The notes under the pieces: generated by a model
The model's database searches: none
The model's input: only the letters and a program-made list of their open reading frames with translations
What the model was told of the DNA's origin: nothing
Shown: piece by piece, positions 32,885-44,639 of the stretch
Position numbering within the stretch: position 1 is the stretch's first letter
How the letters are laid out: each line of letters starts with the position of its first letter
Source of the DNA: Tetmemena sp. SeJ-2015
Taxonomy: Eukaryota; Ciliophora; Spirotrichea; Sporadotrichida; Oxytrichidae
Reading direction: 5' to 3'
Assembly (NCBI GenBank): GCA_027382625.1
Contig: JAJKFJ010021710.1
Location: 1-64,000, forward strand
DNA: 64,000 nt
Program-made: the position numbers and the translations under genes

Positions 32885-35800
32885 TTTTATGCTCGAGAGC
32901 TTAAATTTAAGAGCTTGTTTCCGTAACGGTTCCTCTAAATAAGAGTCAACTCGAAATCCCTGCTGCCCATCGATAGTCAAATATAAAGCGAAGATTTGAG
33001 TAGCAGTTACAGACTCATACTCGTTAGACTACTCCTCAAACATAAATAAGAAGAAGATAATAAAATGCAGATATATTTACAGTCAAAGTGAGTAATTACA
33101 TGGGGAGGAGGATTTGTCCAAAGTAGCAAGTATGGGTGTGGCTAAGCTAGCTCGAAATCTTTCTCACAAGGGATTATAATATTATGGGGGCTCTTAGTTA
33201 TAACATTCGATTTAAAATTATCAATTGATGAGAACTTAAAAGTTATAAGTTAATCAATGTGAAGTCGCGGCTTCTTGCTAAAGTTCTTCTCATTTCTATT
33301 ATACCAAAAAGATAGCAAAAATGGCAATATTTCCTGTACTTATTTTTCTTTAGTCAACGTGAGTAAGCTTAGTAGGGTTTGAGAACTATATAAATTCCTT
33401 AATTTTATGAACTTAATAGTTTCGTCAATTGGTTTTCCCTTTTCATCGTACATAGTACCTACCGATCTGGTAGGGTATCCCGAAACCATACCGAGCCCCT
33501 CGTACTTGGGCTTAGTTGGAGTGGTAGGAGTCTGAACCCTCTGAGAGGTGGATGTCTGCGTGTTACCGTCAATAGTGCTCATGTTTGCTCCTGATTAAGT
33601 CTGGAACATATTGTCATCATAAACCTTGCTAGAACTAAAATTAGGTGAAATTTATTTATGAAAAAACTGGTAGGGCTGTTCATGTTGGAGGCGTGCGTTA
33701 CATTTGATATGTCCAAAACTTGTGACATATTTGGCAACGCAACTCTATCCAATATACAATTAAGATAATCTGTATATAAAAATTTGAGTGATCCAACTTT
33801 GAGGGCCTACCTTGCTCTGGCTTGAAAGTTTAAACGTCATCTCTCAAACGGGAATAAGAGAAATTTAATATAGAACTTCTATAATCTCTCCTAAATAGCT
33901 TCCTCAGGCTGAGCTTGCAGGCCCACTTGTAGATGCCGGTCTTGACTTCCTTTCTGTACATGCAGAATTTCATCCAGAGAACGACAGATGCGACACAAAG
34001 AATGATGAAAAGGATAGGTGCTAGCACCACGTACAAATAGAACACATATCCGTCACTACTACTACTAGATCCGTAGCTTAAAGATAATCCTTTATTTTAA
34101 TGCAATGATTAATTTGATGAAGCTGCTATCAATGGCCTCAATTGAATCAAAGTTGGTGGCATTGCCGTTACTTTGCAAGAAAACGGAAGTCAATTGCTTT
34201 GGGTCGCTTAGATTCACATTCTTGAAGAGTCTCTCTCCAAAGTACTCCACGAAGGAGTCGTCGATGGTTTGATAGAAGTACTTCAGGTCGTTCAAGAAAG
34301 CTGTGGGCAACTCTTTTGGAAGAGTGCTTGATTAATCAATAAACTCTGCAATGAATCAATGAGGAACTATTGGTGAGTATTGATGAATTAGAGGTGGAGT
34401 TATTATCTGTTGAGTTTGTGGAGTTGGTTCCAGAATCGGTCGAGTTGCTTCCAGTCGAGTTAGAGGAGCTATCAGTGCTGTTTGTAGTGCTTCCACTGTC
34501 AGTTGTATTTGTTGATCCAATTTGGAAATAGCAAAATATTAAAGGTTGCTCCTGAAGCGTCGCCTTACAAGAATCTTCTGAGTCTGCCTTTGCCATCATT
34601 ACCCTTGCCGTTGTCATTTTTATCTTTGTCGTCATTTCCCTTTCCATTATCATGATGGTCCTCGTTATCAGTTGAGTTGCCTCCAGTCGAGTTACTAGTG
34701 CTATTATGAATTGAAAACTATTTATTGATGCAAGTTAATTTAATCACTATTGGATGAGGAAGTGGAGTTGGAATCAGTTGAGGAGTTATTGGATTCTGAG
34801 CTGTTATTACTTGAAGAATCTGTGGAGTTGCTCTAATTAAATGCTACTCTACACATAATAAGCATGTAGTTGGTGGAATTGGTTTCTGAGGAGTAGTTAT
34901 CGGAATTGTTTTTTTGATCAGGAGGGTAACGCTTTGAGTCATACACGGGAACAGTCAGGTTCTTAGTCTTGATCACATAGAAGAAGTAGTCCTTCTTGCT
35001 CATCTTTGGTGTATTAGTAGTAGAGTTGGAACTGTTAGAGTTTCCAGAGGAGTAAACTATCACAACTAAGATGCTAATAGAATATTGATCATAATTGGAG
35101 TTGTTATCGGTAGAGTTAATAGTGGAGTTACCGTCACCTGTGGTCTAATTTCCAGAGTCTGATGTACTGTTACTGGTTGAGTCACCAGTGGTGGAGTTTC
35201 CAGAGTTAGTACCATCGTTGCCGTTATCATTCTTACCTCCCTTTTGGCCGTTGTTATCGCCGCCTGAGATGGTAGTTTGATTTGAGGAAGAGGATTGCTG
35301 ATTAGAGTCGGATGAAGTTGAAGCGTTACCGTCACCATTTTGGTTCCCAGTAGAATCCCCGCTTGACTTTTTCGTTTGACCGTTATCTAACTCGAATAAT
35401 TATAAGGGAAGACTAATTTTGAATATTATCACTTGAGGAACTTGAGGACTTGGAAGTGCTCAGCACTCGCAACAGTGATATATCATGAAGGGTATATCTA
35501 TTTATTGTATATTTTTAATTTAATGAAGGTTGGGCTGATCGCTGAGCGAGAGAATGTTTTATTTGAGGAGATAGCTTATTTAGGGAGTGTTAGTTTGCGC
35601 ATTTGTCCATTAAGTAAATATAAAATAGGGAGAGTAACTGAAGCCAAAAGTGCGCTTAATATCACAAATTTTGATAGTCCAATATATGAAAAAAGTTAAA
35701 GAGTGAATGAGAGAGTGATTATTTTAGAGATATGAGCGATTCATTCGAAATTAAAAGGCGAAATGTATTTAATAATTATTAATCAATCTTGAAATCTTTA

Positions 35801-38372
35801 TGGACTCATTTTATCCACACGTTCAGAATTTAATGCCAGAAATTAATATCTGCTTAAGATTAAATTAGAAACTTTTTTAAAATCTAGGGCCGTGATATGA
35901 TGCCAAAATCTTCTTGAGGTAGAGATATTATCCGGTCATTACTCTATGCCTCTGTCACTTTTGTGATTATTTATCTGGAGACCTAGTTTCGGAACCCTAG
36001 GTGAAACTATAAAGTGTTTAATGGAAGATTGGGATGGTTATGATGGACTCTTAAACCGTTCGACAAGTACTTTAAAACCTTATTTGATCAATCCTGACCC
36101 TAGATTAATGATTCTTCTCTTCGGATAGTAGGGTCCTTAAAGGATTAATGACTTCGGTTAAAGTCGCAAAGGGAACTCAGGTACAGATTGACAACCTAAA
36201 ATGTTCATTCCTGACATTATACAAAAGGAATTCAAATTTTACGATAGAAAAAAATATTAAACTCTTGTTAGTATTTTTGAAGAAATCTAAGCAGTTAGTT
36301 GAATTTAACAAGTAAAAAGTTTTTGAATTATTTAGGTGCTTATTTAATCTAGGCACCTAAATTCGTAGAGGGTTCTTGACCTACCATGAAGCCTAGTCCA
36401 TTTTTCAGCATACAATACTAATCAACGGCATCAGATATTTTTTAAAACTTAGAGCTGTCCAGTAAGAGCTCAAAGAAGTTGCAAATAGAGATGCTGTTAT
36501 GCCATCAGATTGCTCTATTCTAATGGAAGTAGTGGTTCAGAGGCACTGTTGACGTCATGGACTGGCAATTGTTCCCAGAAGACATTATTCTTGTGATGCA
36601 TGCGTCTTCCCATACCCTTAAGGGTTTTCACCTTAATTTTATTTCAATTCTAAAAATATCTGCTTTAAATACATAACTGCAATCTTAATTCAACTTATTA
36701 TACAGTCAGTTATAGTGAATCCATTTTAGTTCGCAGAGATTGAAATATTTGCAAACTTAGAAAGATAATAACTTTCAAGGAAAAGGAGTGAAGAATATAA
36801 GATAAAGTTAATAGTTTAGATTCATTATCAAGTGAGTTAAAGTTCATTATCTTTAATATAAAACTTTTTTTCATTGACTATTCAAGCTACTTTATGAAAT
36901 TAAAGCTTGCTCTAGCTCATATTTATACGACTAGTCTTATAAATTTGTAATTTGGAGCAATCATTCTCTACTTCCATCATCATGAGAATCTAGTTTATAT
37001 TGCTCTTTCTAAAGACTGATATGCTTATTGATTGCGTATTTCGAGTGATATTTTGGATAAGTTTATTTGAGTGTGGTCTCAGTTTAATTAGCCTCAGACT
37101 AAATTAACCAGGCTTAATAGCTAAAACGCTCCCACCAAACCTATTCCCAAAAACAAAGCTCTCCTCACATCTAGTCCTCTTAGCGCTGAGGAAAATCAAT
37201 ATATATCTTGCATTAAAAGAATTGAATTAGAAAGTTCATATCCCTATCTTTTCATCACAAACGTTAAACTTGAGTCGCCGAAGGAGTTGAAACCATATAA
37301 TTTTTTATCTTTATAAGTTTTATAAGCATGTATTTGTAAATTATTGTTTGTAAGACTGCCGCATAGGTTGTCAAACTTGAACTGGAAGAAACAGTGGAGC
37401 CAATGATTTTAATGAAGGAGACGGAGCTGAAATGAGAAGCAGAATTTCAATAGAGTCTTCGAGGCGCAGGTAGGCTAAGAAGCATAGCACTTCAGCTCTG
37501 ATGTGCAGTACCAATTTTTAAATGAGATTTTGCTTTGGAAATTGAAGTGCTTAATTTGGTGAATATGAGGCGGAGGCGTACATGCAGTAGAGACATCTGC
37601 CGTTGTAGGAGGAGACGGCAGAACCGCTGAATGAAATGGTGAAGCTAAGGGATCCGGACGCCTACGAGTTGAAACCATATAAGTAATAGGTAGTACCCAC
37701 CGGAACCGTCAACAATGAACCTGCCGCATACTTATTTAAACTCTCCATTAAAAATTATCTTTGTCATAGATTGATTACAATTAAGTAGAGCCAACGGAGT
37801 AGTATAGGTTAAGTCCCGCGGGGATGGTTGCAACGGAGAAGGAGACGGAGCTGGAGGTCATCTGGTTGGAGATCTGCACGTAGGAGTAAGAATCGAAGGT
37901 GACGGCTTGGGAGAAGGAGTATGCGGATCCAATCATGGAGTCATTCATGTTGATCTACCCAACCTGAAGATTCGAAGGGTTGCAGTTAAAAAGGTTCTGC
38001 GTCTTCGATCCGCAAGATGATGGCGAGCTGCTGTAACATGTCTTAATAAATCATTAGAAAACGTTAAAATAATTGGCATGTCTTCTCGCCCTGACAAACC
38101 CAATACACTGCGTTCGCTTTGATGCAAGCGACACACTAATTGTAATATATGGTAACATTTGACTGCTAGTATGAATCTAATCAATTTTTTTAAAAATGGG
38201 ACTTAAAATTCAAAAATCCTTATATAGAGATATACCTAATCTCAAATTTTGTTTATAATAATTTGTTATGTATACATACACATTAAATTTTTGATTATGA
38301 TGTGGGTAGATCGGCTAATATCAAGAAAACTGTTGCCATTAGTAAGCTCATCGGTATCTTCTGATAGTTCAT
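32885..38372 (-). CDS. surface protein: signal peptide, Cys/beta repeats, Asn/Ser-rich ectodomain, one span, tail
   Basis: Read from ATG 38372 downward. Signal-like start MNYQKIPMSLLMATVFLILA; Cys-rich domain (CVACIKANAVYWVCQGEKTC, CGSKTQNLFNC) joined across an IES with pointer AAGACATG; beta-type repeats (SYSFSQAVTFDSYSYVQI; LYGFNSQASGSLSFTISFS; YGFNSFGDSSLTF; CEESFVFGNRFGGSVLAIK). From 35,470 to 34,330 comes a very Asn/Ser/Thr-rich stretch with many N-x-S/T sites, then a globular piece (LKYFYQTIDDSFVEYFGERL), a membrane span (FYLYVVLAPILFIILCVASV) and a basic tail that runs on through STIDGNTQTSTSQ and KPKYEGLGMVSGYPTRS to about 32,885. 35.5-37.0 kb is less certain, so this could be two adjacent genes. 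No family recognised. No clear stop assigned. Confidence 0.5.
34520..34565 (-). other. IES in the Asn/Ser-rich part, pointer CAAC (approximate limits)
   Basis: A CAAC repeat flanks an AT-rich insert between GDASGA and TNTTDSGSTTNST. Removal keeps the Ser/Thr-rich frame and avoids a TGA. Confidence 0.6.
35960..36650 (-). other. minus-strand open stretches of unknown identity
   Basis: Two frames without TGA and with fairly high GC: one about 55 codons near 36,480-36,640 (MGRRMHHKNNVFWEQLPVHD), one about 95 codons near 35,970-36,220 (MSGMNILGCQSVPEF; GLIKQGFKVLVERFKS). They may be segments of the surrounding surface protein or of another gene. The region differs in composition from the AT-rich IESs around it. 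Confidence 0.3.
38037..38084 (-). other. IES, pointer AAGACATG
   Basis: Plus copies CATGTCTT at 38037-38044 and 38077-38084. Removal joins VCQGEKTC to YSSSPSSCGSK in frame. Confidence 0.85.
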
Positions 38373-38689
38373 GGCTTTGATACCCTGGTGTCTCGTGCTC
38401 CCTTTTTCTTATGAAAGCTAAATAGCGAGATTCATTTTAAATAAACTTCTTACCTCAAACAAACTTAGATAACTTATCCTCACACCTAGCTAATAAAAGA
38501 TGCAGAAATATTTGACTCAAAATTTTAAGAATCTTAAAATGCTTTCTAGAAATGGCCTTCCTTCTCTTGGTCAATTCCAGCAATACTCACTCACTCTAAA
38601 ATCTTATAAAGCACTTCTCCAACTTTCAAGAATACTCTTATCTCACTCAATACTTGAGAAGATTAGGTGTCACATCATATTAAAATTGA

Positions 38690-41488
38690 AATAACTTAAT
38701 AACTATACCTGACTGGGCATATATAATTTTATCCGAAGGGATGAGAATTTTGAAAGTTGGTTTCTTCATTTTTATATTAAAGCTTTTTTAATTCAGTTTT
38801 AGTAATATTGAGTGTATACCCCTCCTCCAGAGTGACTTCTAACATCACTTAGTTCTATATCTTATATCTTTTCTACGCTTAGCTGAGAGTCAAAAAGTAA
38901 ATAGTATATAGATTCAAAGTTTCTATTGTTTGAGAGTTCTTTTTCTTATCGGGGCTAATTTTGATTATGCTTAAGGCTTCAGTATTTCCATTTGAAAAGG
39001 TAAAATTCATGACACATATAATGGCATTTTCTAAATAAGAAAATGTTTAGTAAGCGTTGTGGCTGGCCTGAAGTTAACGCTCTTTTTATCTTGAGGGTAC
39101 ATGGATATTACAGTTGACTTCTGATCAGTGTTGTCTGCATTATTAAACTCAGAGTAGTCCAAATTTATCACCAGTGCGTTATTTTTAAAGTTTGAGATCG
39201 GGTTTAACTTTTCATCTGCAATTGGCTTTTAAAGCTGTTGTTCAATCTATGATTGCGCTCGATGGTTTGAAGTAGTTGTCAGCAAAATATCAGGATGCAC
39301 CTTGTTGCTCTTCCCTTGCCCATATCTCTAATACAATATTGAGTTACTTAACACTACTTATTTAAGTATTTCTCTAGTTGACTAAGGGACCTGAATTAAA
39401 ACAACGAAAATTTTAGGTGGGTACAGGTTGAAATGCGATACTGAGTTGGCTTTCTTTTATCTCAATGGGCCTTGGAGAGGGTGAGGCTCGATCCGTTAAC
39501 TTCACCTCGGTATGGAGTTTCTCACTTGAATCATCGCTTTACTCCTCTGAAGCAAGCTCCTATATCCTCTGCTAAAAGTCATCTCCCAAGTTACCCCCGT
39601 ATCTGTTGTTCATCTTATTGGCTTAAAAAAATACGCAAATTCTTTGCAATTTAATTGGCATATACTTGTTGCTGAATCTCAAGTCTCCACTGTTAGAAGC
39701 TCATCTTGCTCCTGTATTGAAGTCTCTTAACATAGTTTGCTTCGCTGAGAGATTGATCTACCTCGTCCATAGTAGAGAAGATGATTCGCTTCCTCTAATG
39801 GTCTCTTTACAAGGATTGCTGGTGAGCCTAGGTTTACTAAAGTTTGAGGAACATGTATGGATTCTAAGCGTTTGGAAAGTCTCCAGCACTCGCTTACTTG
39901 TCCTCCTCTACTCTGAAATTATTTATTCTCAACTCTAGATTTAAGATCTTTAAATTGATGATGCGTTGTTAATCCTTTGGATCAAGTACATCGTCGAGAG
40001 TGAAAGCGCTCTGAGTAATTTAGGACACAAAGGTTTAAGTCCTGGCGAGGTTTAGTCGAGGCTGTCTGCGTTCACTTTCCATAATTTGCATGCTCATCCT
40101 CTAAGCAGAAGCCTGATTCTTTCTACTAAAGCTTGCAGAATAAATGAAAAGTTCTTATAATCACGGAGTTAAGATTAAAATTGAGAAATGATATGTGCAT
40201 TTATAAAATCAAACGAAGCTTGAAAGATTAGAAGCTCTATGCTTGTTTCGATTATTATAACCTCCAGGTTGGAGATGATTACTCTTAAGTCTTTAAGAAG
40301 GCACTTGTAGGGCAGCTTGCTGTATTTTTGACTTGAGTGAAGGAATGTTTGGAGGCTTTTTCTGTGAGTTATTCTACGAACTCATCTACATTAAAATTAT
40401 TCCTGAATTACAAAAAATGAAGAGAGGGAGAACAGCTCACTACTATTTTTTGTAGAATAATGGCTAAAAGTTGTTTAGCGGACTTACATTAAAACCCGAT
40501 GGCCTTTACCCAGTCTCTTGGAAATTTGGGGAAAGAAAATTACTAGAAGCTACATTTAGGTTCTAAGTTGAAGCCTCTGTGCTCGCTCCTCCCAGGAGAG
40601 CAGTTAGCTTTTACATTTAGGTTGAGCTGAAATTCTCTGAAGGAAGCCCTCCAGCAAAAACAGACATTCACAAAGATTATCTTTAACAAAGGAATAACTA
40701 TCTCTTATGATTATATTCTCTTCATGCTAAGGCCAATTTTAGGCGGCTTTCTCGCTCCAGAATTTCCAATCTACATATTGCATAAGATAAGCATAACATA
40801 CTTGATGCGGGTATATGTAAGAAGTTGAGTACTACTGCTGCTACTACAGCTACTGCTAAGCATGAAATGATGCCTTGAGCTAGTGATTCATTGGAGAAAT
40901 GACACTGCTCCCTCCTCCATTCAGCATTTGAGTCGCTAAGTTTTAGGGGCTTTGCCATCTATGGTACAGAGAATTCATTGTTGTCTGTGGATTTAAAGTG
41001 AAACCTGGACCACTAATAAACGAAGACTGAGATCTTTTCTATGGGGGACTCCTTGATCTATTTTTCAATTCTAAAAGGGAAAAATTAACTTCAAATGCAA
41101 GTTTGAGGAGCAAGTTAAAAATCCATGCGCTTCTAATAATAACACAATCCAAACGTTTTTGCAAACTTAAGAATAATCAGCTCTTTAGATCTCTTGACAT
41201 TTGCTGTTTACTTACATTCGCCCTCGATAAAACTATATAAGATAAAAATTTTGGAGACTTTGATCTTCTTAAGAGGTTAATTGATGAATTCTCTCGTATC
41301 AGTTTCAGTAATAACTTTGATTGGCTTAATGAGGCTCTTAATTTTATGATCTGGGGATCCACCTCTAGAATCAGGTCTACTCATTTTACTAGCTAATTTT
41401 TCAATAGCTTTCATTATAAGCGAATAATAATTAACTCTTTTATTATCGAGGCTCCTTCTGATAAATTTAATTTCTCTTCCTCCCTCAT
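38690..41488 (-). CDS. large Gln/Ser-rich protein of unknown function
   Basis: Read from ATG 41488 downward: MREEEKLNLSEGASI, joined by an IES with pointer ATAAT to KAIEKLASKMSRPDSRGGS; LIKPIKVITETDTREF; a Gln-rich stretch (HAQQQLQQQQQYSTS), YAYLMQYVDWKFWSEKAAQN, then a long frame to about 40,350 (FVKDNLCECLFLLEGFLQ). Further segments: SMQIMESERRQPRLNLAR, MDEVDQSLSEANYVKRLQYR, RYGGNLGDDFQQRIQELASE, PISNFKNNALVINLDYSEF, LNLYTIYFLTLSQ, ending YKNEETNFQNSHPFGQ and a TGA near 38,690. Mostly hydrophilic, probably cytoplasmic or nuclear. No family recognised. Between 41,030 and 40,980 two frames are open and the join is unresolved. Confidence 0.5.
41413..41446 (-). other. IES, pointer ATAAT
   Basis: Plus copies ATTAT at 41413-41417 and 41442-41446. 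Removing 29 bp eliminates a TGA and joins LSEGASI to MKAIEKLASK in frame. Confidence 0.8.
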
Positions 41489-41745
41489 TGATATGGCCTC
41501 TTAATTATAATTGAAGAGAAGAAATGGGAGTTCGATAAATAAACTTATCTATTAAATCTTACAATAGTTTCCTTCTAGAGGATTTCTAGCTTCTTCGATA
41601 TAAAAATGAAAATACCCATTAGAATAGCATTAAAATGTTTTCGACTAAAGGTAGATTCGAAGCTGAACTTAAGTGAATTATCAATCATCATTATAAATAC
41701 TTAACCGCTTGAATTATGTTTGATACCCCTTTATTTCGCAGCTCC

Positions 41746-43769
41746 TCAGTTGATAGTTCTGATCCACCTCTTCAGGTGCTTAGGGTCAACTTTCTCGTAC
41801 TTTGTCACGAAAGGATGCTTGAGTAGCTCAGAAGCTGAGGACCTAGTGCCTCCTTACTTCCTCAGACAAATAGACACAAAGTCCTTTATATCATCTGAGT
41901 AAGATGCAGGCAGCTTGGGCTGCTCTCGCTCAGTTACGTACTTTACTATTTCCCAGAAACCTAACTCCTGAGTTGGGTCATCATCGTAGGGGAAAGGGTA
42001 ACGGCCAAGTGCGCACTCCACCAGAGTAAGTCCCAGTGACCATATATCGGTGTCTGAGAAGTAAGATTCTCCTTTTAATCTCTCAGGCTATTAAATATTA
42101 GCTTAAAAATTCTAAGAAATAACTTACTGACATAAAAGTCATAGTTCCCACCCAAGTTGACATACAATCTTATATTAATCCATTAGGATGATATTCATCG
42201 CATTTATTGCTTGCTGAATCAAGGGTATTAGTCATTTGGCCACTAACTCCAAAGTCTGCGATCTTAACTTAGCCTTTCTTGTTTAAAAGAATGTTCGATG
42301 GCTTGATGTCTCTGTGAATCACTTTCATAGTTTTGTGGAGATATTCCAGTCCCCTCAGGATTTGCAAAGTCATCATTCCTAGAATCTGCTCAGGAATCGC
42401 TCCCACCTCTTTCACTACATCTGAAAGTGTCCCCGCGTCCATAAATTCTAAAAGGATATTCACGTACCCGTCTTTCAAGAAGGATCCATACGATCTCACT
42501 AAACCTTAAAATAAATTTGCAGATAAAGTTTATCAAAGTCTGAGTTTATATATTCGCTGTCGCATTCGTGGAGAGTTCTCAACTCGAGCAGGATTTGCTT
42601 CTTAACTTTTTCGTTATTTTGCAAGGGTATAACTTTGAGAGCTATGATTTTCTTAGTTGGCTTGTGCACAGCTTTTTCGACACAGCCACTCGCACCTTGA
42701 CCTAAGCCCCCGTATCTGATAAGGTCTGAAAGTTTAACCTCTACGCTGAGTTTTTTATTTCCCTTAAGGACTGGATTCTCGTCACTCCCCCCTGAAGCTA
42801 GCTATTGCTTTATTTCTTCCTCAGCCTCCTTGAGCTCTTCCTCAGGTGATTTTCTTGGTCCATCTTAGAAAATTAAAATTAAACAGCTCTCATTGCATAA
42901 TATTCCATCATTCTTTTGATTATCAACGTGCATGACAGTCATCTGTAGATCTAGGCTTTCAACGTTGGCTGGGATATTCCCACCGTACTTCCCTTATGTT
43001 GAGTGCAAGCTTGTATGGATTTTCTGCTGGTTGTTCGAAGAATTAGAGTTGGTCGAATTAGCAGAGTGCGCAGATGAGCTTGACTTCATGCTTTTGGCAT
43101 CTGATGATTGCTTAAACTTTGATTTCTTGACTGGAACGTCCGAGTCTTGGAATTTATCAAGCTAATGCAAAAGCTTTAATGGCTTATTTTATTTTATCAG
43201 AGACGTAAAACGAGTCTGAGACGACAGGCGCTATCTTTGACATCTCCCTAAATCAGTATAAGTAAATATGCATGTCAGGAGTGTCCGCATAATCATCATC
43301 ATATTTAAACGGCATAATAATTTCCCTAGTTTTTAACTTACTGCTCAATATTAATCTAGTTGGCCATAAGAGGGATGGTGCCCACTGAAGACATGGATTG
43401 CTGAGTGCCTTGCAGATTTTACTTCTTCGCCTTTTAGATTACTTTCTCGCCGGAGCCATGTAGTTGGAGTCCTTGCATGCCATCCTATACCTTGGCCAAG
43501 CTGTTCAACTTGCTCTGAGTAATGGAGCCGCTGTTATTAGATTGCGTGTCCAGATCTTGGTTAGACGCATCTCCATTCATCCCATCGTGTTCCTCCTACT
43601 ATTTAATATTGGAAACAGTAGTAATAGTTGAAAGTAAAATGAGATTAGACTAATGATGGGATTCTACGAGCTTGAGACTTGCCATCACTCTCTTCTTCTT
43701 TGCCTTGGGTTTTGTCTGTTAAGCCGCTGCTTCTACTTCAACGCCTGCAGCTATCTTAGATTCTTCCAT
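41746..43769 (-). CDS. MAP kinase kinase-like protein kinase
   Basis: ATG at 43769, TGA at 41748-41746. The N-terminal extension (about 200 residues) is Lys-, Gln- and Ser/Asn-rich and probably disordered. Kinase domain: glycine loop GLGQGASGCV, ATP-binding lysine in IIALKVIPL, LLEFMDAGTLSDVV hinge, catalytic loop HRDIKPSNILL, DFG in KIADFGVSGQM, WVGTMTFMSPERLKG, DIWSLGLTLVECALGRYPF and a C-terminal helix ending LKRWIRTIN. The SGQM...VGT...SPER pattern and HRDIKPSN are typical of the MEK/MKK group, which phosphorylates MAP kinases. An IES with a TA pointer near 42,500-42,545 interrupts CDSEY-IVRSYGSF; a 40-nt intron lies at 42088-42127. Odd: about 20 extra residues between SGQM and VGT in the activation loop, possibly an unrecognised IES. 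Confidence 0.8.
42088..42127 (-). other. intron (40 nt) in the kinase
   Basis: GTAAG...AATAG on the minus strand; splicing joins TMTFMS to PERLKGESYF at a universally conserved place. Confidence 0.8.
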
Positions 43770-43799
43770 TTGCTAATCATTAATTTCGAATTTAGAAAT

Positions 43800-44600
43800 A
43801 TCTAGGTAAATAATTTATTGGTTGCTATTCAATTATGCTTTCGCTAGTTATAGATTTAGATTTATAATTTAGTTGTGATTATAAAGACTTCTCTAAATTT
43901 ATAGAGAGCCCAAAAATATATTAATTTATTTGCTAGCAAGAGGAGGCCTACCCAATCAAAATATCATTCGAAACTTTAGTCCCCTTTAATTTCATAATAA
44001 TTGTTCCTAATTATTCTTACACAATATTGATCTCTTGATCCAATTTAGAAGCAGATAGTTTAAATAGTTTAAATTAATAGAGACGAATGTATTTACAATA
44101 GATTATTTTCAATGGTATAGCAAACTAATACGGTTGTTGTTGTTCAGTTATGTCTAGATCTTTCTCTCTTTTTAGATCAATAAGGCCTGCATTTAATATA
44201 AAGGAATATTAAATTTAAGCTTGAGAATATTATTGTTTTGCTAAAATTATTAAATATTAACTTTATTCACAATTATTAAAAGTTTAATCCGAGATTTATC
44301 AAATTACAAAGCACTAAGTTATAAATTTAGCATTGAAACTTATTTTACATTATGAATATATAGCAACTCCATAAATTAAATATATTTAATTCTTAATTTT
44401 TGAATAAAGTTTAGATATATTGAGTAAGAAGAAGCTAACTCTTTCTTTATATAAGTATAGGAATTGAGAGTCCTTAGAAATTCAAATTCATGAACTCCTC
44501 CTTCACCTTGTTTATTAATATTTACACAGATTATTTACAAATCTAAAGCCGTCACTCCTCTTCAATAGACCTCTTTTATCTATCAATTAGACAAGTTTAA
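43800..44600. other. AT-rich spacer
   Basis: No gene supported; upstream of the kinase start codon and downstream of the next membrane-protein gene. Confidence 0.4.
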
Positions 44601-44639
44601 GTAATTAAATTCCAAACATATTTGTTATTCAAAGTTATC

